Source: Opitutales bacterium
GTDB lineage: Bacteria; Verrucomicrobiota; Verrucomicrobiia; Opitutales; JABSRG01
Assembly (NCBI GenBank): GCA_028280845.1
Contig: JANQKZ010000001.1
Coordinates: 1 to 64,000 of the forward strand
Reading direction: 5' to 3'
DNA length: 64,000 nt
Positions 26,687 to 35,890 of this stretch are shown here, piece by piece. Position 1 is the first letter of the stretch; every line of letters starts with the position of its first letter. Under the pieces are notes generated by a model. The model was not told the origin of the DNA and made no database searches. It saw nothing but the letters and a program-made list of their open reading frames with translations. The translations under genes were made by a program, and so were the position numbers.

Positions 26687-27499
26687 ATGCCTCATCGGTT
26701 AGTTAAGCCGGACTTCGATTCTGTAAAGCGGGACCTGGAATTGGCGTCCCATGTACAGAAGTCGATGCATCCATCGTCGATGCCTGAGGTGGATCGCTAT
26801 GATGTTTTTGCGGAAACGACCCCGGTCACTTACGGAAATGGTGACTTTTACGACGCGATTAGTGTTTTACCCCGGCAAGCAGAGGCCGGGTATATTCTGA
26901 ACGAACGGTCCGACCCTGAACAGATTGTCTTCCTGGTGGGAGATGCAACCGGGCATGGTGTGGCTTCCGCTCTGGTGGTCACGCAAATTCGTTCGATGTT
27001 GCGCACCACGGTTCGAATGGGGGTTTACTACCGGGTGCTGGTGGACTGTCTCAACCGTCAGCTTATGGATGACCTCCTCCCAGAGCATTTTGTGACCATG
27101 TGGATGGGGCGCCTCCATATCCGGGAAAATTATATTCGAGGCCTCAGCATGGGGCAGGCTCCATATTTTTTTTATAGTTCCCGAAATGGCCACTGTGAAG
27201 GGTACGGGGCGCACACCCCACCTCTCGGCATTATGGAGGACTTTCCCCCTTACGACCCCCAGGTGTTTCATTTCAATCCAGGAGATATCTTACTGCTTCC
27301 CACTGACGGCTATGTTGAAACCATGAATAAAAAGGAGGAGATATATGGGAAGGAGCGGCTCATTTCCTGCGTGGAGCAACATGCCAGCCTGCCTGCAGCC
27401 GACTTGCATGAAGCGATCTGGGAGGATATGGCTGCATTCGCGAATGGGAAAAAACCGCAAGACGACCGGACTATGGTGATCATTAAGCGGGTTTCCTGA
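26687..27499 (+). CDS. PP2C/SpoIIE-type serine phosphatase (RsbU-like)
   Basis: 270 aa, cytoplasmic. Begins with a short helix typical of RsbU linkers (DLELASHVQKSMHPSSMP), then the PP2C core: NGDFYDAISV (first metal Asp), VFLVGDATGHGVASALV (second metal Asp in GDxTGHG), ILLLPTDGYVETMN and DDRTMVIIKRV. These phosphatases dephosphorylate anti-sigma-factor antagonists in partner-switching regulation. No anti-sigma or antagonist gene is adjacent, and the protein lacks a sensor domain. It leads a run of four closely spaced genes (to 29634). Confidence 0.9.
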   Translation: MPHRLVKPDFDSVKRDLELASHVQKSMHPSSMPEVDRYDVFAETTPVTYGNGDFYDAISVLPRQAEAGYILNERSDPEQIVFLVGDATGHGVASALVVTQIRSMLRTTVRMGVYYRVLVDCLNRQLMDDLLPEHFVTMWMGRLHIRENYIRGLSMGQAPYFFYSSRNGHCEGYGAHTPPLGIMEDFPPYDPQVFHFNPGDILLLPTDGYVETMNKKEEIYGKERLISCVEQHASLPAADLHEAIWEDMAAFANGKKPQDDRTMVIIKRVS

Positions 27500-27541
27500 T
27501 TAATCCTCGCAACATCGAAGGCCTCTCTCGTAATTTTACGC

Positions 27542-28150
27542 ATGTTATCACTTGTATTTGCTTTGATCATGTCAGGCTCAGCTCCTTCCATCGCTTCCCT
27601 TCAGGATTATGATTTAAATGGGATTGTGAAGGCACTGGACATGGTGCCCCTGGCTGACGAAGGGGGGTTCTTTAAAGAAATCTATCGCTCCCCCGTTGTC
27701 ATTGATAATCAGCATCTGGATCCGGGCCGTTATGGAGAGGGGAAACGCAATGCAGGGACCATTATCTACTTTCTCATGAGTTATCCGGACGGGTTTTCGG
27801 CCATGCATCTCGTGAAAACGGATGAGACCTTCATGTGGTTGGCGGGTGATCCATTCGAGACGCTCCTGCTGAACCCCGATGGCAGCGTAGAAACCTTTAT
27901 CATGGGGCCGGACGTGGAAGCCGGGCATAGACCCTTTGTCACCATTAAGAAGGATGTTTGGCAGGGAAGTCGGGTTTTACCGAAAGAGGACGGAAAAGGG
28001 TGGGCTCTCATTACCGCTACCTTGTCTCCCGGGTTTGATTGGGCTGATTTTGAATTGGGGGAAGCTGCCGCACTGATCGAAAAATGGCCGTTGGCCGAAC
28101 CCGCCATCCTGGCCTTAGTTCGTGAGGAAGCTCCTGATGGTAAGCGCTAA
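27542..28150 (+). CDS. Cupin_5 (DUF985) protein with signal-like N-terminus
   Basis: 202 aa. The start MLSLVFALIMSGSAPSIASL resembles a signal peptide. The core is a cupin of the DUF985 type: GGFFKEIYRSP, AGTIIYFLMS, FSAMHLVKTDETFMWLAGDP, then VWQGSRVLPKEDGKGWALITATLSPGFDW. The usual cupin barrel and metal or ligand His/Glu residues are visible. DUF985 proteins have no firm biochemical function. It lies 42 bases after the phosphatase and 15 bases before the FkbM gene, consistent with one operon. Confidence 0.85.
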   Translation: MLSLVFALIMSGSAPSIASLQDYDLNGIVKALDMVPLADEGGFFKEIYRSPVVIDNQHLDPGRYGEGKRNAGTIIYFLMSYPDGFSAMHLVKTDETFMWLAGDPFETLLLNPDGSVETFIMGPDVEAGHRPFVTIKKDVWQGSRVLPKEDGKGWALITATLSPGFDWADFELGEAAALIEKWPLAEPAILALVREEAPDGKR

Positions 28151-28165
28151 CTCAAGACGACTTGC

Positions 28166-28945
28166 ATGGAATTTTCATATCAACTCAAGAAGGCCCTGTG
28201 GTATCCTGTATTTCTCGCCGCTAAGGGGATATCTGGAACCAATTTTAACTGGTTCAATGGGCGGCTTTATCAGTCCTTTTTCCCTTACTACCAATATGGA
28301 AATGTCAGGATTGATTACCCTAAAACGGAAGACAGTTTAAAACGGTGCGGGGGCTTTTTCTTTGATGCATATGAGGACAACGAATCGGAATTGATTCAGC
28401 GGCATATGAAGCCGGACGATACGGTTCTGGAGCTGGGCGCCTGCTTGGGATTCATTTCCTGCCTGACGCAATCGATCCTCGGGGAGGCCTCGCGCAGCAC
28501 ACACACAGTAGTGGAGGCCAACCCGGCCATGATCCCCCATCTGAAAGTGAACCGGGCTTTAAATGATTCCCGGTTTGAGGTTATCGAAGGCGTAATTGCG
28601 GAGCAACCGGTCAAGCTGGTCGTAGAGGCGGATGATTTTCTGTCCAGCCAGGTCAATGAAAGTGAGGGAGAGGGTGGAGTAGTGATCCCCCATGTAGCAT
28701 ATAGTGAACTTCCGCTCGCCGAGGATTATAATGTTTGGATTATGGATATCGAAGGCGGAGAGATCAGCTTTATTCAGACGTACCAGGCATATCTGTCCCG
28801 TTTACGTTTAATCATTGTAGAGACTCACCCCGATCTGGTCTCTCGAGAAGAACTGGACCAGATGGAGTGTCTGCTGCGGGAGAACGGTCTTCGATTAATT
28901 GACCAGAGCGGACCCGTCGTCGTGTGGTCCAGGGAGGAAGTTTGA
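28166..28945 (+). CDS. FkbM-family methyltransferase
   Basis: 259 aa, no signal peptide. A class I methyltransferase fold of the FkbM type: DDTVLELGACLGFISCL (motif I), THTVVEANPAMIPHLKVN (end of strand 2), and the late strand VWIMDIEGGEISFI with IEG in place of the common VEG, followed by LRLIIVETHPDLV. FkbM enzymes methylate hydroxyls of sugars or other small molecules, often during surface glycan or antibiotic synthesis. The stop codon shares one base with the next start (TGATG), so it is translationally coupled to the PAP2 gene. Confidence 0.88.
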   Translation: MEFSYQLKKALWYPVFLAAKGISGTNFNWFNGRLYQSFFPYYQYGNVRIDYPKTEDSLKRCGGFFFDAYEDNESELIQRHMKPDDTVLELGACLGFISCLTQSILGEASRSTHTVVEANPAMIPHLKVNRALNDSRFEVIEGVIAEQPVKLVVEADDFLSSQVNESEGEGGVVIPHVAYSELPLAEDYNVWIMDIEGGEISFIQTYQAYLSRLRLIIVETHPDLVSREELDQMECLLRENGLRLIDQSGPVVVWSREEV

Positions 28946-29634
28946 TGAAGGAGTTTTTTACGATCATTAAACGGCTGGGGATTGAAGCTGGGGGTGTGGC
29001 CAAAGACTACCGATGGGGCCTGGTTGTGCTGGTGATCTCAATCGTTGTCCTGGTTGGTGTGATTTGGCCTTTCGATAAAGGCGTGCTGCAGCAGACCCAG
29101 ATGATGTCGGGAGAAGGAATGATGCCGTATATACGCTGGATCAGCATGACGGGGGATTTTCACTACGCCCCGACCTTTGTTTTTCTTTTTCTTCTGGGTT
29201 TGGGCATATGGCGGAAATCCAGATCTTTACGGATCGCGGCGGTTGCCATTTTGCTGGGGGCGGGTTCTGCCGGGATAGCGGTCAATATTCTGAAACCCAT
29301 GTTCGGGCGACCACGGCCTTACACGCAGATTGAAGATGGATTCTATCCACTCAGGGTGAGCCATGAGCATGGCAGCCTCCCCTCTGGTCATGCCTCCAGT
29401 ACCTTGGGTCTGACAGTGGCGACGGGGATAATATTCCCTCCCAGCATTATTGTCGGTTTGCCGTATTCGATCGAAGTGTGCAGAAGTCGTATGGTGCTCG
29501 ACCGGCATTACCTGTCCGACATTGTAGCTGGCGTTGGGCTCGGGACCTTTTGTGGGGGGCTCTTCGGGGTGGCCGGCCGCCGCTTGAGAAAGCAACAATG
29601 GGTGCCGGAATCGGATCGTGGTAAACAAGGGTAA
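28945..29634 (+). CDS. PAP2-family membrane phosphatase
   Basis: 229 aa from the ATG at 28945; an AGGGAGG sequence ending eight bases before it is a good ribosome binding site. About five to six membrane spans. The three PAP2 motifs are present: KPMFGRPRP (KxxxxxxRP form), PSGHASSTL and SRMVLDRHYLSDIVAG (SRxxxxxHxxxD). These enzymes dephosphorylate lipid pyrophosphates or phosphatidates on the outer side of the inner membrane, for example undecaprenyl pyrophosphate. It closes the four-gene run and overlaps FkbM by one base. Confidence 0.92.
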   Translation: MKEFFTIIKRLGIEAGGVAKDYRWGLVVLVISIVVLVGVIWPFDKGVLQQTQMMSGEGMMPYIRWISMTGDFHYAPTFVFLFLLGLGIWRKSRSLRIAAVAILLGAGSAGIAVNILKPMFGRPRPYTQIEDGFYPLRVSHEHGSLPSGHASSTLGLTVATGIIFPPSIIVGLPYSIEVCRSRMVLDRHYLSDIVAGVGLGTFCGGLFGVAGRRLRKQQWVPESDRGKQG

Positions 29635-29646
29635 ACCTAAACGGAA

Positions 29647-29992
29647 ATGAACCCCATCGCCTGGACCCAACGGGTGTTTCGAAAAGCCTCTATACCTTGG
29701 GTTATCCATTTATTGTTTTTCCTGGCGAACAGCATTCGTCCTTGGTCTGGATTATAGAATCGGAGTCGCCTGGTTTATTAAATAGGGGGTGCACCATCTT
29801 CTCTATATTCTGGGGAGTGGCAAGGAACAGGCGTTGGGAACCCTTACGGGAATATCCCACGTTGAGACATTAACTCACTACATGGATGATTATCCCCCGG
29901 ATGGCCTATATCAGGTTGTCATTTCAGGCCTGTATTATGCGTTTCTCGCCTGGATCCTGTCCCGGATGGCCTATTTCGGGAGAGATCATTGA
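29647..29992 (+). pseudogene. Possible decayed small membrane protein gene
   Basis: A plus-strand reading starts at ATG 29647 (MNPIAWTQRVFRKASIPWVI) and stops after about 36 codons; the next frame continues with LGLDYRIGVAWFIK, hits one TAG, and then reads HHLLYILGSGKEQALG to a stop at 29992. Joining the two frames gives a hydrophobic protein with one frameshift and one nonsense codon. This could be a broken gene, but I know no homologue, and chance is not excluded. The rest of the gap to 30059 holds nothing I can name. Confidence 0.3.
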
Positions 29993-30059
29993 TGGCGTGG
30001 GTTGATGCGAACCTGGAGGAACCAGATCCGGCCCCGGTTCGAACGGCTAAGCGAACCCT

Positions 30060-31823
30060 TTACTTGTCCAGAGGTTTCCGGGGAATCAATACCCTAAGCC
30101 GGACCCAACTGGTCCGGGCGAGGTTGAACCCTTCCAGGTGATGGACCGTATAGCCGGTGTGGTCGAGGGAATTGAGCAACTCCCGGTTGTCCTCGGTAGG
30201 CGTAATGATTTTCCCGGCCAGGTACTGATTGAAGGCGGCATCGAAACGGTATTCAGTTTCCAAATACGAGAGGAATGCACGGTGTTGGTTGACCCGGGGA
30301 TCGGGGGGGCTGTCCGGCTTATACCAAAAGTCCCAGAAATGATTGCCGTAATAAATGAGTCCGCCCTCGGCGAAACGCCAGCCAATGGGGAGCTGGTTGA
30401 TTTCGGCCTCGGTGATGGGCAAGTTGTCCGAGGAGGGAACGGGGGTTTGATCAAGGACTTCTTGAATGGCGGGATGCTGAGCAAAACGAAGGGTGAGGAC
30501 AGTTGGCCGGATGGTGGAAAATCCGATTTGTACGCCAAGGGCTACCGCGAGAATGCCCAGGCCGAGGAAGATCGGGCGATTGAGCCTGATCCCAAATGGG
30601 AGCAGCCAGTAGCCGAGGAGGAGAAGGCCCGCTCCCAGGAGGACTCCATTGAAGTCGGCCAGAAAGCCGGGGAAGGGAAAGAGGAGCCCGGCCCCTAAGA
30701 AGATGAGGATCACGAGGCCGAACAGACAGCAGTAAGACCTGAACCAAAGGATATCCCATTTCCGTTTTTGAGGAAGAAAGTCGGATTGAAAGAGCAGGAA
30801 AAAGAAGGCGGGAAATCCAGGTAAAGTGTAGTGGGGAAGTTGGGTGGCGTAGAATGTAAAGATAAGCATGGGGGCGAGGAACCAGGAGAGGAAAAAGGCG
30901 TTGCGCTGGTCCCAGCCTTTCCGAATCCGGGCAATCCCCAAGACGATCAACCCAAACCAGGGAAACAGGCTGAGCGGGGCCGTGAGAAAGTAAAAACCCG
31001 GCAGGAAACTCCTGTCATTAAAGGCCCCGACACCGCGTTCTACCACGTGAGTCCCGATGCCCACATCCCAATAATCCCCCTGAGTCGTGAGCAGGGCTGG
31101 TATGCCCCAAGCGGCTATGGGGGCAAGCATAACGGGGATACCGGTGAGGACCCGAAGCCGGCGCCAGGGTAAGGGTTTTCGCCAGAAGACCCATCGAAAC
31201 AGAATAAGGCCAAGGGCCGGGACGGCCATAGCCAGAGGGCCCTTGGCCAAAAATCCGAAGGCTGCGCTCAGCCAGAGAACCCAGAACCAGGGTGTTCGAC
31301 CGGGATCCTTATCCGGGGTGAGTAACTCCCATAAGGCCCACTGCGTGACAATGATGGCCAGGATCATAGGCATGTCCGCCAGGGCCAACCGCCCATGAAT
31401 GAAGATCTGGAAACAGGTCAGCCACCCGACAGCGGCTAGCCAACCGGTCCGGGGGGAAAACAGTTTTGCTCCCCAGATCCAGATCACCCAGGCCGAGAGG
31501 ATGCAGGACACGACCGAGTGCAGGCGCGCTCCGAGTTCATTCACTCCCAGAACGGTGTAGAATAGCGACATCCACCAGTAGGTGAGGGGTGGTTTATCAA
31601 AACGATACTGACCATTGAAGGACGGCACCACCCAGTCCCCTCGATCCATCATTTCCCGGGTGGCTTGAGAGAAGCGCGGTTCGTCCCGGTCGACGAGGGG
31701 GAGCCAGGCCGTTCCGGGGACCAGCATGAGCAGTCCGATCAGGATAATGGACCAGGTTCCCCACCGTTGAAGAAACGCCTGGGTTGGGAAGTTCTGAAGA
31801 GGCGGATTGGAAGTATCCAGCAT
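30060..31823 (-). CDS. ArnT/PMT-type glycosyltransferase (GT39/GT83-like)
   Basis: 587 aa from the ATG at 31823 (12 codons inside the longest ORF; that start leads straight into the first membrane helix region). About 12 membrane spans. The first periplasmic loop has the family signature LVDRDEPRFSQATREMMDRGDWVVPSFNG with the acidic DRDE residues, followed by YRFDKPPLTYWW. Such enzymes move sugars from polyprenyl-phosphate donors to lipid A, glycans or proteins on the periplasmic face. Acceptor and sugar unknown. It stands alone between the PAP2 gene region and the divergent enolase-superfamily gene. Confidence 0.9.
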   Translation of the reverse strand: MLDTSNPPLQNFPTQAFLQRWGTWSIILIGLLMLVPGTAWLPLVDRDEPRFSQATREMMDRGDWVVPSFNGQYRFDKPPLTYWWMSLFYTVLGVNELGARLHSVVSCILSAWVIWIWGAKLFSPRTGWLAAVGWLTCFQIFIHGRLALADMPMILAIIVTQWALWELLTPDKDPGRTPWFWVLWLSAAFGFLAKGPLAMAVPALGLILFRWVFWRKPLPWRRLRVLTGIPVMLAPIAAWGIPALLTTQGDYWDVGIGTHVVERGVGAFNDRSFLPGFYFLTAPLSLFPWFGLIVLGIARIRKGWDQRNAFFLSWFLAPMLIFTFYATQLPHYTLPGFPAFFFLLFQSDFLPQKRKWDILWFRSYCCLFGLVILIFLGAGLLFPFPGFLADFNGVLLGAGLLLLGYWLLPFGIRLNRPIFLGLGILAVALGVQIGFSTIRPTVLTLRFAQHPAIQEVLDQTPVPSSDNLPITEAEINQLPIGWRFAEGGLIYYGNHFWDFWYKPDSPPDPRVNQHRAFLSYLETEYRFDAAFNQYLAGKIITPTEDNRELLNSLDHTGYTVHHLEGFNLARTSWVRLRVLIPRKPLDK

Positions 31824-31913
31824 GTCACAAAAGTGGCAGGCATACTCCTGAACGGGCAAGCCTCTATGTGATTGCCGTCCCCGGGGGGTCTATCTTGCCT
31901 TGGGATCTACCAC

Positions 31914-33209
31914 ATGAAATCAAATCGACGACAATTCCTTAAATCTGCGGGTATCGCAGGAGGGGCCTCAGCCCTTCTTCCCTTATCCGCCGCCAGTGGC
32001 TGGAATGAAGACAAGGTTCAGGAGCGCTACGCGGCATTGGATAAAATCATGAAGAAACCCGTGCTCAAGCGTGAGATGTTCCCTGAGCCGATTATCATTG
32101 AGTCTCTGGAATTGCTGAGGGATCGCAATAATACCCTTTGCCGGGTGCGGTCCCGAGATGGAGTGGAGGGATTGGCTATCGGGCATCCGTTTATCGCAAA
32201 AAACAGTTTCCCGATGTTCACTCATATCCTGCGTCGTCGATTTCTGGGGAAGGACGCCCGTGACCTGGATGAGCTCATGTTAATGAAGGCGAATCGCCCG
32301 GTGAAAAATGAGGGCATTCCCCTTTGTGTTCAAATGGCAGTGGTTGAATTTGCGATTCTTGACATGCTGGGGGTCATCGCGGGGAAACCGGCCGGTCAGG
32401 TGATTGGCGACCCGCTGCGAGACGAGGTTCAGTTTTACCTCGGGCATCACTACTCCAACCTCCGTCGGTTACCTCCGGAAGAATCCCTCGCGTTGATGGG
32501 GCGCGATGCCGAGGAAACCCGGGCTCGGGCGATCAAGCTCAGGGCGGGAAGCGGTGACCAGATGGGACGCGACCTCGATAATGCCCCGGGTCGAACAGAA
32601 AAGCTGATCCGCATGGCACGGGAAATATATGGGGAAGACATGGTCCTCATGATCGACGGAAACGGTTCTTATTCTGTAAAAGAGGCAATCCGGATCGGAA
32701 AGATTCTGGAGGAGTATAATTATTACTTTTACGAGGAACCCATTCCATGGGATTGGTACGAAGAGCAGAAACTGGTCGAGATGGCTCTCGATATTCCGAT
32801 GGCCGGGGGCGAAGAGGAGTTCGGGTTGCACGCCTTTCGCTACCTGGCGGGGAACGAGGTATTCCAGATTCTGCAACCGGACCTGTTCTACTTCGGCGGG
32901 ATGATTCGGACCATGATCGTGGCCCGCATGTGCGAGGCCATGGGCCTGCAAATAACTCCTCACATCTCAGCGGGCGGCTTGGGGTATGTCTACATGATGC
33001 AAATGGTAGGGGTCTGCCCTGCAGCAGCCGAATACCACGAATTTAAAATGTTCCATACTCGGGATGCCAATGGAACCATGGTTCCGGTTGAGAGTAAAAC
33101 TCAGCCCTTCGCCAGTCATGATGGTTTAATCTATGTTCCTACAGGGACCGGCCTGGGGGTCAGGGTTGACCCGGAATATGTGAAGACCCATAAACCGGTC
33201 GAGGTGTGA
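31914..33209 (+). CDS. Enolase-superfamily (mandelate racemase/muconate lactonising-like) protein with Tat signal
   Basis: 431 aa from the ATG at 31914. The start MKSNRRQFLKSAGIAGGASA is a twin-arginine signal, so the folded protein is exported. The barrel has the expected residues: IKLRAG with K208, metal ligands in LMIDGNGS (D248), YYFYEEPIPW (E274), and AGGEEEFG (E300 or E301), and ITPHISAGG (H350). This favours an acid-sugar dehydratase or racemase. Members of this type are often found beside glycan-degrading genes. Its substrate may be a sugar acid released by the neighbouring hydrolases. The GH43 gene converges on it with three bases between the stops. Confidence 0.9.
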   Translation: MKSNRRQFLKSAGIAGGASALLPLSAASGWNEDKVQERYAALDKIMKKPVLKREMFPEPIIIESLELLRDRNNTLCRVRSRDGVEGLAIGHPFIAKNSFPMFTHILRRRFLGKDARDLDELMLMKANRPVKNEGIPLCVQMAVVEFAILDMLGVIAGKPAGQVIGDPLRDEVQFYLGHHYSNLRRLPPEESLALMGRDAEETRARAIKLRAGSGDQMGRDLDNAPGRTEKLIRMAREIYGEDMVLMIDGNGSYSVKEAIRIGKILEEYNYYFYEEPIPWDWYEEQKLVEMALDIPMAGGEEEFGLHAFRYLAGNEVFQILQPDLFYFGGMIRTMIVARMCEAMGLQITPHISAGGLGYVYMMQMVGVCPAAAEYHEFKMFHTRDANGTMVPVESKTQPFASHDGLIYVPTGTGLGVRVDPEYVKTHKPVEV

Positions 33210-33212
33210 ATT

Positions 33213-34259
33213 TCACTCTTCCACGGGGGTGCCAAAGGGAATTTGATCGCCCAGGATGAGGCGGTCTCCCCCATCGATGAGCTGGTAGAGTTGGCTTCGT
33301 TCCTCGGAGCGGGTGTTGGGCTGGTGAAAGGTGAGCATGAGCTGTCCACCAAAGCTTTCAAATATCATGCCATGGCCCCCGTTGGCAGGGAAGAGCGGAT
33401 CTTCCATTTGAACCCATGGCCCCTTGACGGAGCCGGATTCCGAGTAGGCCTGCCCGATAGCGTATTTTTCTTCACCGAAACTGGACCAGATCATGAGGAG
33501 GCGATCGTTTTTCGTGCGGAAGAGGAAGCATCCGTCGGTGACCCAACCGTGTTGGGTGCCGACCCCGACTCGGAGTAAGCTTCGGCTCCAGGAGGCATCC
33601 GAGGCGTAGAACAAGGTCTCGGGAGCATCGACCGTATCGGACAGGTCGGGTTTAAGCTCCACCAATTCCATGCTGCCGTCCACTATCTGAAACCATTCGT
33701 GACAGTAAATCATGTAGGGGACACCGTCCTCTTCCCAAAGGGTGCCATCCAGGGCCATCCACATTTCTGGTGTGTGGCCCCGGTCCCGGCGGAAGGGCTT
33801 AAAGGGCCCGGTTGGGCCATCCGCGATGAGGATCTGGGTCTGGCGCTTGATGTTGGGTTTGCGCTTGGGCGGGGTGGGCAAGGGGTCGTGGGAGGAAAAG
33901 GTAGCGAACAGATAGTATTTTCCCTGGTAGGGGTGCACCTCGGGGGCCCAGATCTGGTTGTTCGCCCAAAAGTCTTCAGGGAAGTGAAAAACGGGCAGGG
34001 GACCCTGCCAGGTTTCGAGGTTTTTACTTCGATACACCCCGACTCCCCGGGTGGTTCCCCGCTCATCCGCTACGTCTACGGAGATGGAGGCGTACATGTA
34101 ATAGTAGCCGTCCGCCTGGACGGGAACGATGTAGGGATCGCGGATTCTTAGATCGGCACGAGGTATCGTCGGGTAATCGGAAAAGGACAGTTGGCCGACC
34201 GCCTGGGAGGAAAGGATGGAGAACAGGAAAGCGAAAAGTATCGGGAGGAGTATACGCAT
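33213..34259 (-). CDS. Secreted family 43-like glycoside hydrolase
   Basis: 348 aa with signal peptide MRILLPILFAFLFSILSSQAV. Beta-propeller signatures of GH43: PRADLRIRDPYIVPVQADGYYYMY (catalytic-base Asp in RDPYI), IWAPEVHPYQGKYYLF, GTLWEEDGVPYMIYCHEW, and GHGMIFESFGGQLML near the end. It differs from the GH43 protein at 1089 in sequence details and probably in subfamily. The EEDGVPYM segment holds the likely second Asp or Glu. Exported, acting on side-chain sugars of plant or algal polymers, identity unknown. Confidence 0.87.
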   Translation of the reverse strand: MRILLPILFAFLFSILSSQAVGQLSFSDYPTIPRADLRIRDPYIVPVQADGYYYMYASISVDVADERGTTRGVGVYRSKNLETWQGPLPVFHFPEDFWANNQIWAPEVHPYQGKYYLFATFSSHDPLPTPPKRKPNIKRQTQILIADGPTGPFKPFRRDRGHTPEMWMALDGTLWEEDGVPYMIYCHEWFQIVDGSMELVELKPDLSDTVDAPETLFYASDASWSRSLLRVGVGTQHGWVTDGCFLFRTKNDRLLMIWSSFGEEKYAIGQAYSESGSVKGPWVQMEDPLFPANGGHGMIFESFGGQLMLTFHQPNTRSEERSQLYQLIDGGDRLILGDQIPFGTPVEE

Positions 34260-34265
34260 AGGGAT

Positions 34266-34292
34266 AGTGTCGGGTGTCGAGTGTCGGGTGTC
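34266..34292. repeat. Short GTGTCGGGTGTC tandem
   Basis: Two near-identical copies of GTGTCGGGTGTC back to back, just upstream of the GH43 start. It is related in composition and 7-base spacing to the GTCGGAA arrays elsewhere in the window. Confidence 0.5.
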
Positions 34293-34412
34293 TAGGGTAT
34301 AGGTTTGTTCCCGTTAGGTGGAGAAGTATGGCGCCCTGGTCATTGCGCCCTGCCTCGGATGTTATGTTCCAAAAGCATTGCAAAGCGAGGGGGGGCAACT
34401 TGACTGAGGGGT

Positions 34413-35798
34413 ATGGAAAAGTTGCTAGTGAAGCACGCGTTGGCCAGCGATGGCCCGAAAGATGATGTGTTGATCCAGGGCTGGGTGCGCACCCGCCGGG
34501 ATTCGAAGACCTTCTCCTTCCTCGAAGTGAATGATGGGTCTTGCCTGAAAAATCTCCAAATCATTGTTGATGCGGATTTGGAAGACTACGCGAAGGTGCA
34601 GGATGCATCAACAGGTGCAGCCATCGAAGTGAGCGGAAACCTGGTCGAGTCGAAAGGGAAGGGGCAGACCTGGGAGGTTCAGGCCAAAACCCTGTCTGTG
34701 GTCGGCTTGGCCGACAGTACCTACCCCTTGCAAAAGAAGGGCCATACGGTGGAGTTTTTGCGGGAGATTGCGCACCTGCGAACCCGATCGAACCTGTTTG
34801 GGGCTGTGTTTCGGACCCGGAATCGGCTGGCCATGGCAATTCATACTTTCTTCCAGTCCCGGGATTTTATGTACGTCCATACTCCCATTGTCACGGCGAG
34901 CGATTGTGAGGGGGCAGGGGAGTTGTTCCACGTGAGCAGCCTGGATCCGGAAAACCCACCCCGGGGAGAAGATGGGAAGATCGACTACAAAGCGGACTTC
35001 TTTGAGCGACCGACCTACCTGACGGTGAGTGGCCAATTGGAGGCTGAGATCTTTGCGACCGCCTACAAAAATGTGTATACCTTCGGGCCGACCTTCCGGG
35101 CGGAAAACTCAAATACGGCCCGACACGCCAGTGAATTCTGGATGATCGAACCGGAGATGGCGTTTTGCGATATTCATGGCGACATGGATTTGGCGGAGGG
35201 TATGGTTCAGTACCTGATCAAGGATATCCTTGAGAATTGTCAGGAAGATTTAGAGCTGTTCAACAAGTTCGTCGAAAAGGGACTCATCCAGCGACTGGAA
35301 AAGGTGGCCGAACAGCCCTTCAAGCGAGTGACTTATACCGAGGCGGTCGAAATCCTGGAGCATTCCGGAAAGTCCTTTGAATACCCGATCCAGTATGGGG
35401 TGAACCTGCAGTCCGAGCATGAACGCTACCTCACAGAAGACCATTTTAAGTGTCCGGTGTCCGTTTACCATTACCCGAAGGAGATCAAGCCCTTCTACAT
35501 GCGGGCGAATGATGACGGCAAGACGGTGGCCGCGATGGATGTGTTAGTCCCCGGTATTGGCGAAATCGTAGGAGGAAGCCAACGGGAAGAACGCCTGGAT
35601 GTGCTCCAAGCCAACATGGCGGCCCATGGCCTGAGTGAGAAAGATTACTGGTGGTATCTGGACTTGCGCCGGTTTGGGACGGTGGAACACGCCGGCTTCG
35701 GCCTGGGATTCGAACGCATGCTCATGTATGTGACCGGGGTGCACAACATCCGCGACGTCATCCCCTTCCCGAGGACTCCCGGGAATGCAGAGTTCTAG
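34413..35798 (+). CDS. asnS: Asparaginyl-tRNA synthetase
   Basis: 461 aa. Joins asparagine to tRNA-Asn with ATP. An N-terminal OB-fold binds the anticodon ([25 protein letters not shown]). Class II motifs follow: motif 1 around [21 protein letters not shown], motif 2 [27 protein letters not shown], and motif 3 [21 protein letters not shown] near the C-terminus with the ending [11 protein letters not shown]. The motif 2 details and the [11 protein letters not shown] segment favour AsnRS over AspRS. Start at ATG 34413, with GAGGGG a few bases upstream as the ribosome binding site. Full length. It is the only housekeeping gene in the window. Confidence 0.97.
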   Translation: MEKLLVKHALASDGPKDDVLIQGWVRTRRDSKTFSFLEVNDGSCLKNLQIIVDADLEDYAKVQDASTGAAIEVSGNLVESKGKGQTWEVQAKTLSVVGLADSTYPLQKKGHTVEFLREIAHLRTRSNLFGAVFRTRNRLAMAIHTFFQSRDFMYVHTPIVTASDCEGAGELFHVSSLDPENPPRGEDGKIDYKADFFERPTYLTVSGQLEAEIFATAYKNVYTFGPTFRAENSNTARHASEFWMIEPEMAFCDIHGDMDLAEGMVQYLIKDILENCQEDLELFNKFVEKGLIQRLEKVAEQPFKRVTYTEAVEILEHSGKSFEYPIQYGVNLQSEHERYLTEDHFKCPVSVYHYPKEIKPFYMRANDDGKTVAAMDVLVPGIGEIVGGSQREERLDVLQANMAAHGLSEKDYWWYLDLRRFGTVEHAGFGLGFERMLMYVTGVHNIRDVIPFPRTPGNAEF

Positions 35799-35800
35799 AA

Positions 35801-35890
35801 AGTCGGAAATCGGAAATCGGAAGTCGGAAGGCGGAAGACAGAAGCCGGAAATCAGAAGTCGGAAATCGGGGATCGGAAGGCGGGAGTCAG
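35801..35890. repeat. Array of degenerate 7-nt GTCGGAA units
   Basis: About thirteen units of seven bases starting immediately after the asnS stop codon, more diverged than the arrays at 1-58 and 3117-3195 (GTCGGAA, ATCGGAA, GACAGAA, GCCGGAA, GGCGGAA). An antisense ORF across it is produced by the repeat and is not a gene. Confidence 0.88.

Noticed and set aside
30030-30050. GGTTCGAAC sequence like a tRNA T-loop
   Set aside because: No acceptor stem, anticodon arm or CCA-adjacent pairing around it.
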